A stretch of 64,000 nucleotides of DNA from Stieleria magnilauensis (GTDB lineage: Bacteria > Planctomycetota > Planctomycetia > Pirellulales > Pirellulaceae), in NCBI GenBank assembly GCA_007753675.1, contig CP036432.1, forward strand, positions 6,422,394 through 6,486,393, in the 5' to 3' direction. The notes beneath the pieces were generated by a model that made no database searches, was not told the origin of the DNA, and saw only the letters and a list, made by a program, of their open reading frames with translations. Of the stretch, positions 1 through 7,057 are shown piece after piece (the first letter of the stretch is position 1; the number at the start of each line of letters is the position of its first letter). The position numbers were made by a program, and so were the translations under genes.

Positions 1-615
1 CGGGCATTGGATTCAACACGTATCAATGTGATCTTCTTCGCAGGATCGATCCCATTTACGATCGCGGCATACCTACAACTGTTTCAGGCTGCCAACGTTG
101 GCGATTTCCTGCCTAACGATGGACCGGCCGACCGGCTGGTCTTACTTGGTTGGCGACCCCATGACGCCGGCTGGCTGAGCAGTGCGTTGCAATTCATCGG
201 CACCCTGTTGTTCAATTTCAACACGTACGATGCCATGCGTCCTTCGCTGAACTGGTTGCACCAGGACCTCGAAATCTGGGTGCCGGACTTTGCCGGTTCT
301 GTGCTTTTCTTGTTATCAGGATATCTGGCCTATATCGAAATCTGTCACGCACACTGGGCTTGGAAGCCGTCGGACATTTCCTGGTGGGTCGCCTTCATCA
401 ATTTACTGGGGTGCCTCGGGTTCATGATTTCGGCGTTGTTTGCTTTTGTGCCGCCGCTAGGATCAAGCGTCGTGTCGGCATCTCTGGCCACCGCATTCAC
501 GCTACAAGGTGCCCTCTGTTTTCTCATCGGCGCCTTCCTTTTGCTTCCCGAAGCAGCGTTGAAAAATGCGCCTTCGAACGTAGGGCAATGGAAACCACCC
601 GAACGTAAAAGATGA
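1..615 (+). CDS. Multi-pass membrane protein of unknown function (5' end outside window)
   Basis: The frame is open to the window edge, so the true start is probably upstream; the first internal candidate is TTG at 7. About 200 residues are visible, with at least four hydrophobic segments (near residues 5-25, 55-70, 95-115, 125-150 and 160-180). The C-terminal stretch FTLQGALCFLIGAFLLLPE is the most recognisable part, and a degenerate copy of it recurs on the minus strand at 33092-33181. I recognise the general pattern of conserved YrhK-like bacterial membrane proteins but can assign no reaction. No partner gene is visible. Confidence 0.7.
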   Translation, partial: RALDSTRINVIFFAGSIPFTIAAYLQLFQAANVGDFLPNDGPADRLVLLGWRPHDAGWLSSALQFIGTLLFNFNTYDAMRPSLNWLHQDLEIWVPDFAGSVLFLLSGYLAYIEICHAHWAWKPSDISWWVAFINLLGCLGFMISALFAFVPPLGSSVVSASLATAFTLQGALCFLIGAFLLLPEAALKNAPSNVGQWKPPERKR

Positions 616-679
616 ACCAAGTCGAGCATCCACACTCGACCTGGTCCAACAGTCTCCTATCGCACATGCAGAAGGCTGT

Positions 680-835
680 CTATGGTTGCTGCATTTCAGC
701 ACCCAACCGTCGAAGTCCATCGCCGACAGTTTTCAGATGCCCTGCCGATCGCGCGGCCTCTTGCAAATACAAAGCGATCACAAAGTACGCGCGGCCAATG
801 CCGCGTCCGAAAGTTGGCAGGGCGATAATAACTAT
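680..835 (-). pseudogene. Remnant of a secreted helical stress protein (fourth family member)
   Basis: Translating the minus strand gives YLQEAARSAG followed by HLKTVGDGLRRLGAEMQQP and a stop. The protein at 31394-32131 has YLQEAARSA and, about 50 residues later, HLKQVGDGLQQLGAELQQP with the same C-terminal stop. This is therefore a 3' remnant of that family with its start gone and an internal deletion joining two conserved blocks. It is not expected to be expressed. Confidence 0.7.
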
Positions 836-920
836 CTACGGAAATCCTTCCGCTCGGGCGACGAGTTCCTTGCCGGTCCCACTTTCGCCGGTGGTAACCC
901 AGAGGGTTTTGCTTTGACTT
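836..920 (-). pseudogene. Walker A fragment of a sigma-54 activator
   Basis: Minus-strand translation contains TTGESGTGKELVARA, the Walker A region typical of the AAA+ domain of NtrC-type enhancer-binding proteins, ending in a TAG at 836-838. The intact activator at 1910-3358 has the equivalent GESGTGKEVIARA. Nothing else of the domain is preserved nearby. The fragment lies directly upstream of the helical-protein remnant on the same strand. Confidence 0.5.
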
Positions 921-1128
921 AAGCAGCTCTTTGACTCAATTGGATGAAATAGAAACTCTGCGATTTTTTCGATGTCTAGGTTCAATTGCATCCGCCGTGC
1001 CAACGTGCCTCTCTGTGGAGCGTTCTACACCACCTCGTCTAGCATTTGCCGAAAATGTGAGGTAATGCCTCGGCCTTGTCGGGGCAACTTTCCCCGACGC
1101 GACGAGTTGCCTCAATAGAGCATTGAAT

Positions 1129-1145
1129 CGGTCAGTGATTGGTCG
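1129..1145. promoter_or_regulatory. Putative enhancer (UAS) palindrome, variant
   Basis: CGGTCA-GTGAT-TGGTCG matches the palindrome CGACCA-N5-TGGTCG at 10 of 12 fixed positions. It ends exactly 74 bp before the -24 element at 1219, the same spacing as at 30571 and 33355. It is inferred to be the binding site of a sigma-54 activator. Confidence 0.55.
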
Positions 1146-1218
1146 CAGTGGCCATGGATTGGCCAGGTGAAATGAAACATGGCTTAGTTTACGCTCGACT
1201 CTGTGCGTTTGCGGGATT

Positions 1219-1234
1219 TGGCACGAAGTGTGCT
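1219..1234 (+). promoter_or_regulatory. Putative sigma-54 promoter (-24/-12)
   Basis: TGGCACG-AAGT-GTGCT matches the sigma-54 consensus TGGCACG-N4-TTGCW perfectly at -24 and at four of five positions at -12. The predicted start of transcription is about 48 bp before the ATG at 1294. Confidence 0.65.
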
Positions 1235-1293
1235 TATTTGCGTCGCATCGAATCTTCTTTGCAAACCCTATTGAAGCTCCGGAGTACGAACCG

Positions 1294-1524
1294 ATGCTAG
1301 TCATTAAATCTCCATTCGTGTTGCCTACCGACCGCCCTCGCCTGGATTTGGAAGACACTGATCCAAACCGCCAGGATCAGTGTCAAGACAGCCGAATCGA
1401 CATCCTGCGGCTGGAGATTTCATCGCAGTGGGACGAATGCGAAAAGCAAGCAAGGCACGTCGAAGCAAAGCGGCGATTGGCTCAACTGGGGACGCTGCTG
1501 TTTGATCGTAGCGAAGCGTGCTGA
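1294..1524 (+). CDS. Small charged protein of unknown function
   Basis: This gene encodes 76 residues from ATG 1294. I prefer this start to an upstream GTG at 1228 because the GTG falls inside the sigma-54 promoter-like sequence. The product is hydrophilic, rich in Asp, Arg and Gln, probably helical after residue 35, and has no signal peptide or membrane segment. The next gene begins one base after its stop, so the two are likely co-translated. I do not recognise the family; the evidence for it being real is the promoter/UAS pair and the tight coupling. Confidence 0.5.
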   Translation: MLVIKSPFVLPTDRPRLDLEDTDPNRQDQCQDSRIDILRLEISSQWDECEKQARHVEAKRRLAQLGTLLFDRSEAC

Positions 1525-1525
1525 G

Positions 1526-1843
1526 ATGGAAATGACCACTAGACCCGAGCGACCGACGCCAAGGTTAGGTTCAGACGCTCGATCGGAACGGTTGCCGTCG
1601 GCAAAACAAACGAAGGAGAAGCAAAAATGTGCTACACCGCAGATTGTGATGGACGCGAATGAACTCGTTCTTAATCATTCTCACTTGCGCGGCTTCGCCA
1701 GCGGATTGGTCATTTGCCTTGTCGACGACTCACTCGTGATCACGGGGACTTTGCCATCGTTCTACCTGAAGCAATCAGTGCAAGAGGCCCTTCGTGAACT
1801 CGGAAAAAAGATCATCAATCGCGTGAATGTCCTACCGCGGTAA
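1526..1843 (+). CDS. BON-domain-like small protein
   Basis: The product has 105 residues. The first 45 are polar and disordered-looking; residues 50-105 resemble a BON fold, with the central hydrophobic strand GLVICLVDDSLVITGTLPSF followed by a helix (LKQSVQEALREL) and a final strand (IINRVNVL). BON domains bind membranes or hydrophobic ligands and are frequent in small stress proteins. No signal peptide is evident. The start at 1526 overlaps an alternative TTG at 1502 that would run into the preceding gene. It probably shares the promoter at 1219. Confidence 0.6.
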   Translation: MEMTTRPERPTPRLGSDARSERLPSAKQTKEKQKCATPQIVMDANELVLNHSHLRGFASGLVICLVDDSLVITGTLPSFYLKQSVQEALRELGKKIINRVNVLPR

Positions 1844-1909
1844 AGAATGACAATGGAATTCCCAGCGTGGACACAATCGCCTGGGCACGGATTCAACCTG
1901 AAATCGGAG

Positions 1910-3358
1910 CTACGTTACCGATGCTGATTTTTCGAGCGACATGCCAAGCGATTCCAGCCGCGCACGCAAGGTCGTCCGTGTGATTCCGAGTCGCTTCGCC
2001 GCTTGCGTGAGATTCCCATCGGTTTGCTTCAGCACTTCTGCAAATATCTCTTTTTCCGCAAGATTGATTAGCTCGCGATGAATGTTCTCACTGCCCTCGG
2101 CGAGCAATTCGCGAGTCAGCGAGGCAAAGTCAATCCCGCCGGGCGCAGGCGTCGCTGGAGCCGCCACGACTTTGGACGGGGCACCTTCGCGAACCGTTTC
2201 TGGCAGAAACGTTGGCACGATGATGGGGCCAGATGCTTCGAGCAACGCGTGCTTCACCGCGCTCTGCAATTCGCGAACGTTGCCTGGCCAGCGATAGGTG
2301 TTCAGAAGCGTGATTGCTTCGGCGGCGAACCCGGTGATTTCTTTGTTAAGTTCCCTGGCGAATCGCTTGAGGAAATAGTTCGCCAGTAGTTCGATATCGT
2401 CACCACGTTCGCGCAACGGCGGTAGTTTGATCATGTATACGTTCAGACGATAATACAGGTCGCTGCGAAAATCCTTGTCCGCAATTGCTTGTTCGAGTTT
2501 ACGGTTGGTCGCCGCGATTAAGCGTGCATTAGTACTGATTGTTTCGGTTCCCCCGACGCGCTCGAATGTTTGGTCTTGCAACACACGCAGTACTTTGGTT
2601 TGCATCAGCGGTGTCATGTCGCCAATCTCGTCCAAAAACAACGTGCCGTCGTTACACAGTTCAAACTTGCCAACTTTCTTTCTTTCGGCGCCGGTGAACG
2701 AACCTTTTTCGTGGCCGAATAACTCACTTTCAAGCAGGTTCTCTGGAATCGCAGCGCAGTTGATCGCTAGAAAGCGTTCAGCTGAACGCTGGCTGTACTG
2801 AAAAATCGCACGGGCAATGACTTCTTTACCAGTGCCACTTTCGCCCAGGATCAATGCGGTCACGTTCTGTCGAGCAACGCGACCGATCGCCCGATAGACT
2901 TCCTGCATGGCCGGGCAGTTGCCAATCAACAAATCAGATTCGCCCTCGGTGGGAACTTCATCAAGACTTTTGTCGGGAACGACGGCCCGGACTCGCGTCA
3001 TGCGGCTGGTTTCCGCAGCGTCCTCGATCAGCGGAATCAGTGTATCGGGATCGAGCGGCTTGAGGATGTACTCAAACGCACCTCGCTGCATCGCTTCGAT
3101 GGCGGTGCCTGCCGTGCCACGTCCCGTCATCAGGATGATGGGAACTTTGGCGTCGATGCGATGCAGTTTCTCAAACGCCTCCATGCCCGACATATCGGGC
3201 AACCGGATGTCGCACAACACAACGTCGGGAGTGCAGTCTAAGAAAACGTCAATACCTTGCTGCGCACTCGCACATGTGACCACTTCATCATTAGGAAACG
3301 TCATTTCGATCGTTTCGAGTATGAGCGGCTCATCGTCGATAACAAGTAATCGTGTCAT
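1910..3358 (-). CDS. Sigma-54-dependent response regulator (NtrC family)
   Basis: The 482-residue protein has three standard parts. A receiver domain (1-120) carries the acidic pocket D8/D9, the phosphorylatable D50 in CDIRLPD and a conserved KP. An AAA+ sigma-54 interaction domain (about 145-370) has Walker A GESGTGKE, the L1 loop GSFTGA, Walker B LFLDEIGD and the arginine-rich YYRLNV segment. A Fis-type helix-turn-helix (NLTQAAKRLGITRTTLRARL) closes the C-terminus. Such proteins bind upstream palindromes and open sigma-54 promoters by ATP hydrolysis. GSFTGA instead of GAFTGA is a tolerated family variant. No histidine kinase gene is adjacent, so it is an orphan here. It is the best candidate to bind the CGACCA-N5-TGGTCG sites in this window. 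Confidence 0.95.
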   Translation of the reverse strand: MTRLLVIDDEPLILETIEMTFPNDEVVTCASAQQGIDVFLDCTPDVVLCDIRLPDMSGMEAFEKLHRIDAKVPIILMTGRGTAGTAIEAMQRGAFEYILKPLDPDTLIPLIEDAAETSRMTRVRAVVPDKSLDEVPTEGESDLLIGNCPAMQEVYRAIGRVARQNVTALILGESGTGKEVIARAIFQYSQRSAERFLAINCAAIPENLLESELFGHEKGSFTGAERKKVGKFELCNDGTLFLDEIGDMTPLMQTKVLRVLQDQTFERVGGTETISTNARLIAATNRKLEQAIADKDFRSDLYYRLNVYMIKLPPLRERGDDIELLANYFLKRFARELNKEITGFAAEAITLLNTYRWPGNVRELQSAVKHALLEASGPIIVPTFLPETVREGAPSKVVAAPATPAPGGIDFASLTRELLAEGSENIHRELINLAEKEIFAEVLKQTDGNLTQAAKRLGITRTTLRARLESLGMSLEKSASVT

Positions 3359-3549
3359 ATGCTGTTTTGAGTCGGTTCTGCGAAGAGAGGAGACGAGCGT
3401 TGGACCGTTCGCAACTAACCGATTGTACGGTTTGCCAGCAGTCGTTGAAAGTCGGACGGCATTGCGTCTGTGGCCTTTCGCTGAATCTGCGGGTGAGAAC
3501 TGTAAGAAATTGCGCCGACTTTAGGGCTAGGGTGGCGAGGCGAAAGGGC

Positions 3550-3696
3550 TTTCACGACAAAGCCAAGCTGGCGATGAAAAAGGCCTACGGTTTCAAACCC
3601 TTCAAAACGATCGCAATCGCCCTCGATTACCAGCTCAGATATTACCAGCTCAGAAACCTGCCGGATCCCGATTTCACCCACAGATTCCGCGAATGA
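3550..3696 (+). pseudogene. Possible transposase C-terminal remnant
   Basis: A plus-strand frame reads KKAYGFKPFKTIAIAL and ends PDPDFTHRFRE before a stop. This resembles, from memory, the tail of some transposases (AYGF...EIALYH...LPEPxFTHRF). The frame also holds a 15-bp tandem duplication (3626-3640 and 3641-3655) that repeats YQLR. The rest of the 415-bp gap 3359-3773 has no convincing gene. Low confidence. Confidence 0.3.
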
Positions 3697-3773
3697 GGTT
3701 TAGTTTGATTGCAACGCCTGCAATTTCCGCGACGTGAGCAGCGAGCTTGGGTTGGTCTTGGATTAGGATGTGG

Positions 3774-5849
3774 TTAAGCATGGACGGGTTCGAGCCATTG
3801 CTTAAACGCGGCGGAGTCGAGCGACTCTTTGACCAACAATTCGCGAGCGATGGCTTCAAGGTGGGCGCGGTGCTCGGTGATAATATGCTTGGCTTCTTCA
3901 TAGGCATCAGCAAGTAACTGCTTGACTTCCTGGTCGATTGTTTGCTCGGTCTGGTCGCTGCAATCGGTATGCAAGCCTCCTGCACCAGACTGCAGGTACA
4001 TCGGTTGACGGCTGGCACAGTGCAATAATCCGATTTGGTCACTCATGCCGTACATGCACACCATTTGCCGAGCCATCGCGGTCGCTCGTTCCAAATCGTT
4101 TTCGGCACCAGTACTGATCTCGCCGTACACAATCTCTTCCGCCGCTCGGCCACCGAGCAACCCTCTCAGGCGTTCGATCAATTCCGTTCGCGTCATCAGG
4201 AACTTTTCTTCGGTCGGTAATTGCAGCGTGTAGCCCAGTGCCGCCCGACCGCGAGGCACGATACTGATTTTGTGAACGGGGTCGGCGTGCTCACTGAACG
4301 TACCGACCAAGGCATGACCTACTTCGTGGTATGCGACACGCTCTCGTTCGTGCTCGTTCAGACGACGACTCTTGCGTTCAGGACCAGCGACCACTTTCTC
4401 TACGGCTTCTTCAAGGTCGTGTTGCGTGATCGTTTTCGACTTCCGACGCGCGGCCATCAGCGCCGCTTCGTTCAATGCGTTGGCAAGATCCGCACCGGAG
4501 AATCCCGGTGTGGCTTGAGCGATTCGGGTCAAGTCGACCTCTTCTTCAAGTGGTTTATTGCGGGCGTGGACTTTTAGAATCGCGACTCGTCCGTCGATGT
4601 CCGGCGAATCGACGATCACTTGGCGATCGAAACGACCGGGACGCAGCAGAGCTTTGTCGAGCACTTCGGGCCGGTTGGTTGCCGCCAATAAAATCACACC
4701 GACGTTAGCTTCAAAACCATCCATTTCAACCAACAATTGGTTAAGCGTTTGTTCCCGTTCATCGTTGACTGCTCCGACATGCACGCCTCGTTCACGACCG
4801 ATCGCATCAAGTTCGTCGATAAACACGATGCACGGCGCAGTGGCTTCGGCTTGTTTGAACAGGTCACGCACGCGCGAAGCACCCACACCGACAAACATTT
4901 CGACAAAGTCGCTGCCTGAGAGCGAAAAGAACGGCACCTTGGCTTCACCGGCAACTGCGCGAGCCATCAACGTCTTGCCGGTTCCGGGAGGTCCAACCAG
5001 TAGAACACCTTTCGGGATTTTGGCCCCCAGTGACGCGTATTGCTCGGGATGTTTTAGGAAATCGACAACTTCTTCGAGTTCATATTTGGCTTCGTCACAT
5101 CCGGCGACGTCATCAAACGAGACTCCTGTGGATTCTTCGCCAGCCAGTTTCGCTCGGCTTTTACCGATGCTCATCATGGCCGAACCGGCGGAGGCCAAAC
5201 GGCGGGACAGAAATGTCCAGATCAAGAATACGATTGCAAACGGGATGAACCAGGACGTCAGCAAGCTGTAGAGAAAACTCGGCCGGATTCCTTCAAATTT
5301 AACGTTTGCCGCTTCGAGGTCTGCGATCAATTGTGGGTCGTCGACACGGACGGTACGAAAAATGAACTCGCTTGGCTTCGGTGCCGCTGCAGCCTTGACG
5401 GTGGCGGGTTCGGCGGAGATTGCAAGCTTGGGCGTTTGTTTCGCGTCGGGGGTCGATTCGGGTTTGGTTTCCGGAGCGGTTTCGGATTTGGTCGCCGGAA
5501 CAGTCCCCACTGGCTGCTCGGCTAGTTTTTTGTCATTGGCAACGCTGGCTTGGTTGTCAGTTGCTTTGTCGACGGTGGGTTGAGTTTCCTTCTTGCCGGA
5601 CAACCGTATCAAACCCACGATCGCATCGTCCTGGACATCGCACTCAACGACCTGCTTGTTTTTGACGTAATCCTTGAAGTCGCTGTAAGGGATCGTCCGA
5701 ACTGTCCCGCGAGCACCAAAGTCTTGCCACAGCCACAGCATCAATAACATCATCCCGGCGTACCAAATAAGGGCTTGCCAATTGATTTGCGGTGTTGGCC
5801 CGAGCGGTGAGTCATTGCCCGGTGGCGTCGGTTCGGTCGGCTGAGGCAT
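3774..5849 (-). CDS. ftsH: ATP-dependent zinc metalloprotease FtsH
   Basis: From ATG 5849 the protein has 691 residues. A start at 5927 is possible; starts further upstream would overlap the preceding gene. Order: first transmembrane segment ([15 protein letters not shown]), a periplasmic domain with an unusually long Ala/Pro/Lys/Thr-rich low-complexity insertion, a second transmembrane segment ([14 protein letters not shown]), the AAA+ module with Walker A GPPGTGKT and Walker [13 protein letters not shown] region [17 protein letters not shown], and the M41 peptidase with zinc site HEVGH. FtsH degrades misfolded membrane proteins and some regulators. It follows the secreted helical protein gene by about 140 bp on the same strand and probably shares its sigma-54-type promoter at 6724. 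Confidence 0.95.
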   Translation of the reverse strand: MPQPTEPTPPGNDSPLGPTPQINWQALIWYAGMMLLMLWLWQDFGARGTVRTIPYSDFKDYVKNKQVVECDVQDDAIVGLIRLSGKKETQPTVDKATDNQASVANDKKLAEQPVGTVPATKSETAPETKPESTPDAKQTPKLAISAEPATVKAAAAPKPSEFIFRTVRVDDPQLIADLEAANVKFEGIRPSFLYSLLTSWFIPFAIVFLIWTFLSRRLASAGSAMMSIGKSRAKLAGEESTGVSFDDVAGCDEAKYELEEVVDFLKHPEQYASLGAKIPKGVLLVGPPGTGKTLMARAVAGEAKVPFFSLSGSDFVEMFVGVGASRVRDLFKQAEATAPCIVFIDELDAIGRERGVHVGAVNDEREQTLNQLLVEMDGFEANVGVILLAATNRPEVLDKALLRPGRFDRQVIVDSPDIDGRVAILKVHARNKPLEEEVDLTRIAQATPGFSGADLANALNEAALMAARRKSKTITQHDLEEAVEKVVAGPERKSRRLNEHERERVAYHEVGHALVGTFSEHADPVHKISIVPRGRAALGYTLQLPTEEKFLMTRTELIERLRGLLGGRAAEEIVYGEISTGAENDLERATAMARQMVCMYGMSDQIGLLHCASRQPMYLQSGAGGLHTDCSDQTEQTIDQEVKQLLADAYEEAKHIITEHRAHLEAIARELLVKESLDSAAFKQWLEPVHA

Positions 5850-5988
5850 AGTGTCGTGTGAAATAAGTGAAGCGTACGGAGGCGATTCCTGAAAGGCCTT
5901 AGCAGCCGGGAGCAAAATTTCCGACATTGCAGGATGTATCCGAGGCGGATGCCAGACGGATTTTGTCGTACCGCTAAGCGCGGGGTGG

Positions 5989-6675
5989 CTATCTTTTTGA
6001 TGCCAAGTAGTTTCCGAGCTTCTTGGTTTCTTCACCGACGAACGTCAATGCCTTGCTGACGTCCTCGACAGCGTACCCGGCGCCTGCTTTCAGCTTTGGC
6101 TCTAAATCTTTGGCGGCTTGCAACGTGACTTTTGCTCCGGCTTCCCACTCGCGGCCAGCCCACTTTGCTGCGCTTTCGACATCGCAGACGGCGCGGTTTA
6201 AGTACGATCCAGCGCCTGGCGCGTCGCCAGCCTTGATTGCCGTGCCAGCTTTTGCGTGATACTCGACGGCCATTGCCTGATTGGCTCGGGCAAAAGAATC
6301 GGCCATTTCACGGCGGCCGATCGTTGCTCCGTTCCTGACCCTGACTGCCAATGCGGTCAGCTCGGCGGCGGATTTTTTCAGCGCCGCTTCGGCGGCGGGC
6401 GTTGCATTGACCGCAGCAGTCTTTACATACGCCGCAGCCTTTTCAATGTCCGCAGCGGCTTCATCGGCCTTCTTGCCAAGGAATGTTTCGTGAGCCGCCG
6501 TCATCAATCGCTGTGGTTCGGACATCAACTTTGTCCAGTCATCTTCGTGGACTGTGATCGATTTGGCCGGCACCGCCGCATTTGACACAGCTGTTTTTTC
6601 GACTGGCGGTTGATCGGCAAAAGCGCTGGGACTCAAGAGCATGAGACTCAGAACTGCTGTCGGAAGCGATTTCAT
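5989..6675 (-). CDS. Secreted Ala-rich helical stress protein (paralogue A)
   Basis: The product has 228 residues with a clear signal peptide (MKSLPTAVLSLMLLSPSAFA). The mature part is almost entirely helical and rich in Ala, Lys and Glu. It shares the layout of the proteins at 31394-32131 and 33540-34232: an aromatic-rich opening (DDWTKLMSEP), then a block of the form EAAADIEKAAAYVKTA, then ELTALAVRVRNG, then a final Lys/Leu helix. The fold may be of the YfdX type, but that is a guess. It lies upstream of ftsH and behind a near-perfect sigma-54 promoter. A periplasmic chaperone-like or structural stress role is inferred only. Confidence 0.8.
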   Translation of the reverse strand: MKSLPTAVLSLMLLSPSAFADQPPVEKTAVSNAAVPAKSITVHEDDWTKLMSEPQRLMTAAHETFLGKKADEAAADIEKAAAYVKTAAVNATPAAEAALKKSAAELTALAVRVRNGATIGRREMADSFARANQAMAVEYHAKAGTAIKAGDAPGAGSYLNRAVCDVESAAKWAGREWEAGAKVTLQAAKDLEPKLKAGAGYAVEDVSKALTFVGEETKKLGNYLASKR

Positions 6676-6723
6676 GGTTTGATTCCTTTGATGGGAGTTG
6701 GGAAGCGAGTCGCCGTCATGCGA

Positions 6724-6739
6724 AGCACTCGGCGTGCCA
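6724..6739 (-). promoter_or_regulatory. Putative sigma-54 promoter for paralogue A and ftsH
   Basis: On the minus strand the sequence is TGGCACG-CCGA-GTGCT: perfect at -24, four of five at -12. The -12 lies about 49 bp before the start codon at 6675. The trx promoter at 41580-41595 is identical at 14 of 16 positions. Confidence 0.7.
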
Positions 6740-6791
6740 ATCCTGCGAAGCTGTGCTTGCCGCGAGATTTTGCGCTGATGGACACGCCGGA

Positions 6792-6808
6792 CGACCAGCG
6801 TCTGGTCG
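6792..6808. promoter_or_regulatory. Enhancer-like palindrome CGACCA-N5-TGGTCG (perfect)
   Basis: CGACCAG-CGT-CTGGTCG is a perfect 7+3+7 inverted repeat. It lies between the divergent genes for paralogue A and the H+-ATPase, 53 bp from the -24 of the leftward promoter and 125 bp from the candidate rightward one, so it could serve both. Confidence 0.65.
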
Positions 6809-6932
6809 CAGCGATCAAATTCTGTTCGTTCTCTAAATCACTCGGCGAGCGATTTCCTGGTTGGCCGAAGTCATTGCTCGAAGTCGACGGTGCGGGTGAG
6901 TTCCACCGACAAAAAATGGACAATTGCAAATT

Positions 6933-6948
6933 CGGTCCGCCATTTGCT
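6933..6948 (+). promoter_or_regulatory. Candidate sigma-54 promoter for the H+-ATPase
   Basis: CGGTCCG-CCAT-TTGCT has a perfect -12 and the invariant GG-N10-GC, but only four of seven at -24. It resembles the element at 46393 (TGGTCCG-CCGT-ATGCG). Confidence 0.4.
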
Positions 6949-7057
6949 GTGCAATTGGTTCAGAACCGGGAGACTAGAAAATGGAAATTCAAACACAAAC
7001 CCACTCGCCGAGTTGCGTCAGAGCATCGACGCCTATTATCCGACCGCCAACTCCATC

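Noticed and set aside
1078-1098. GTCGGGG-N7-CCCCGAC hairpin
   Set aside because: A perfect 7-bp stem, but without a T-run and not directly behind a gene; cannot be assigned as terminator or operator.
4035-5747. Several open frames on the plus strand opposite ftsH
   Set aside because: They are antisense to a strongly conserved gene, with low-complexity translations and no family signal.
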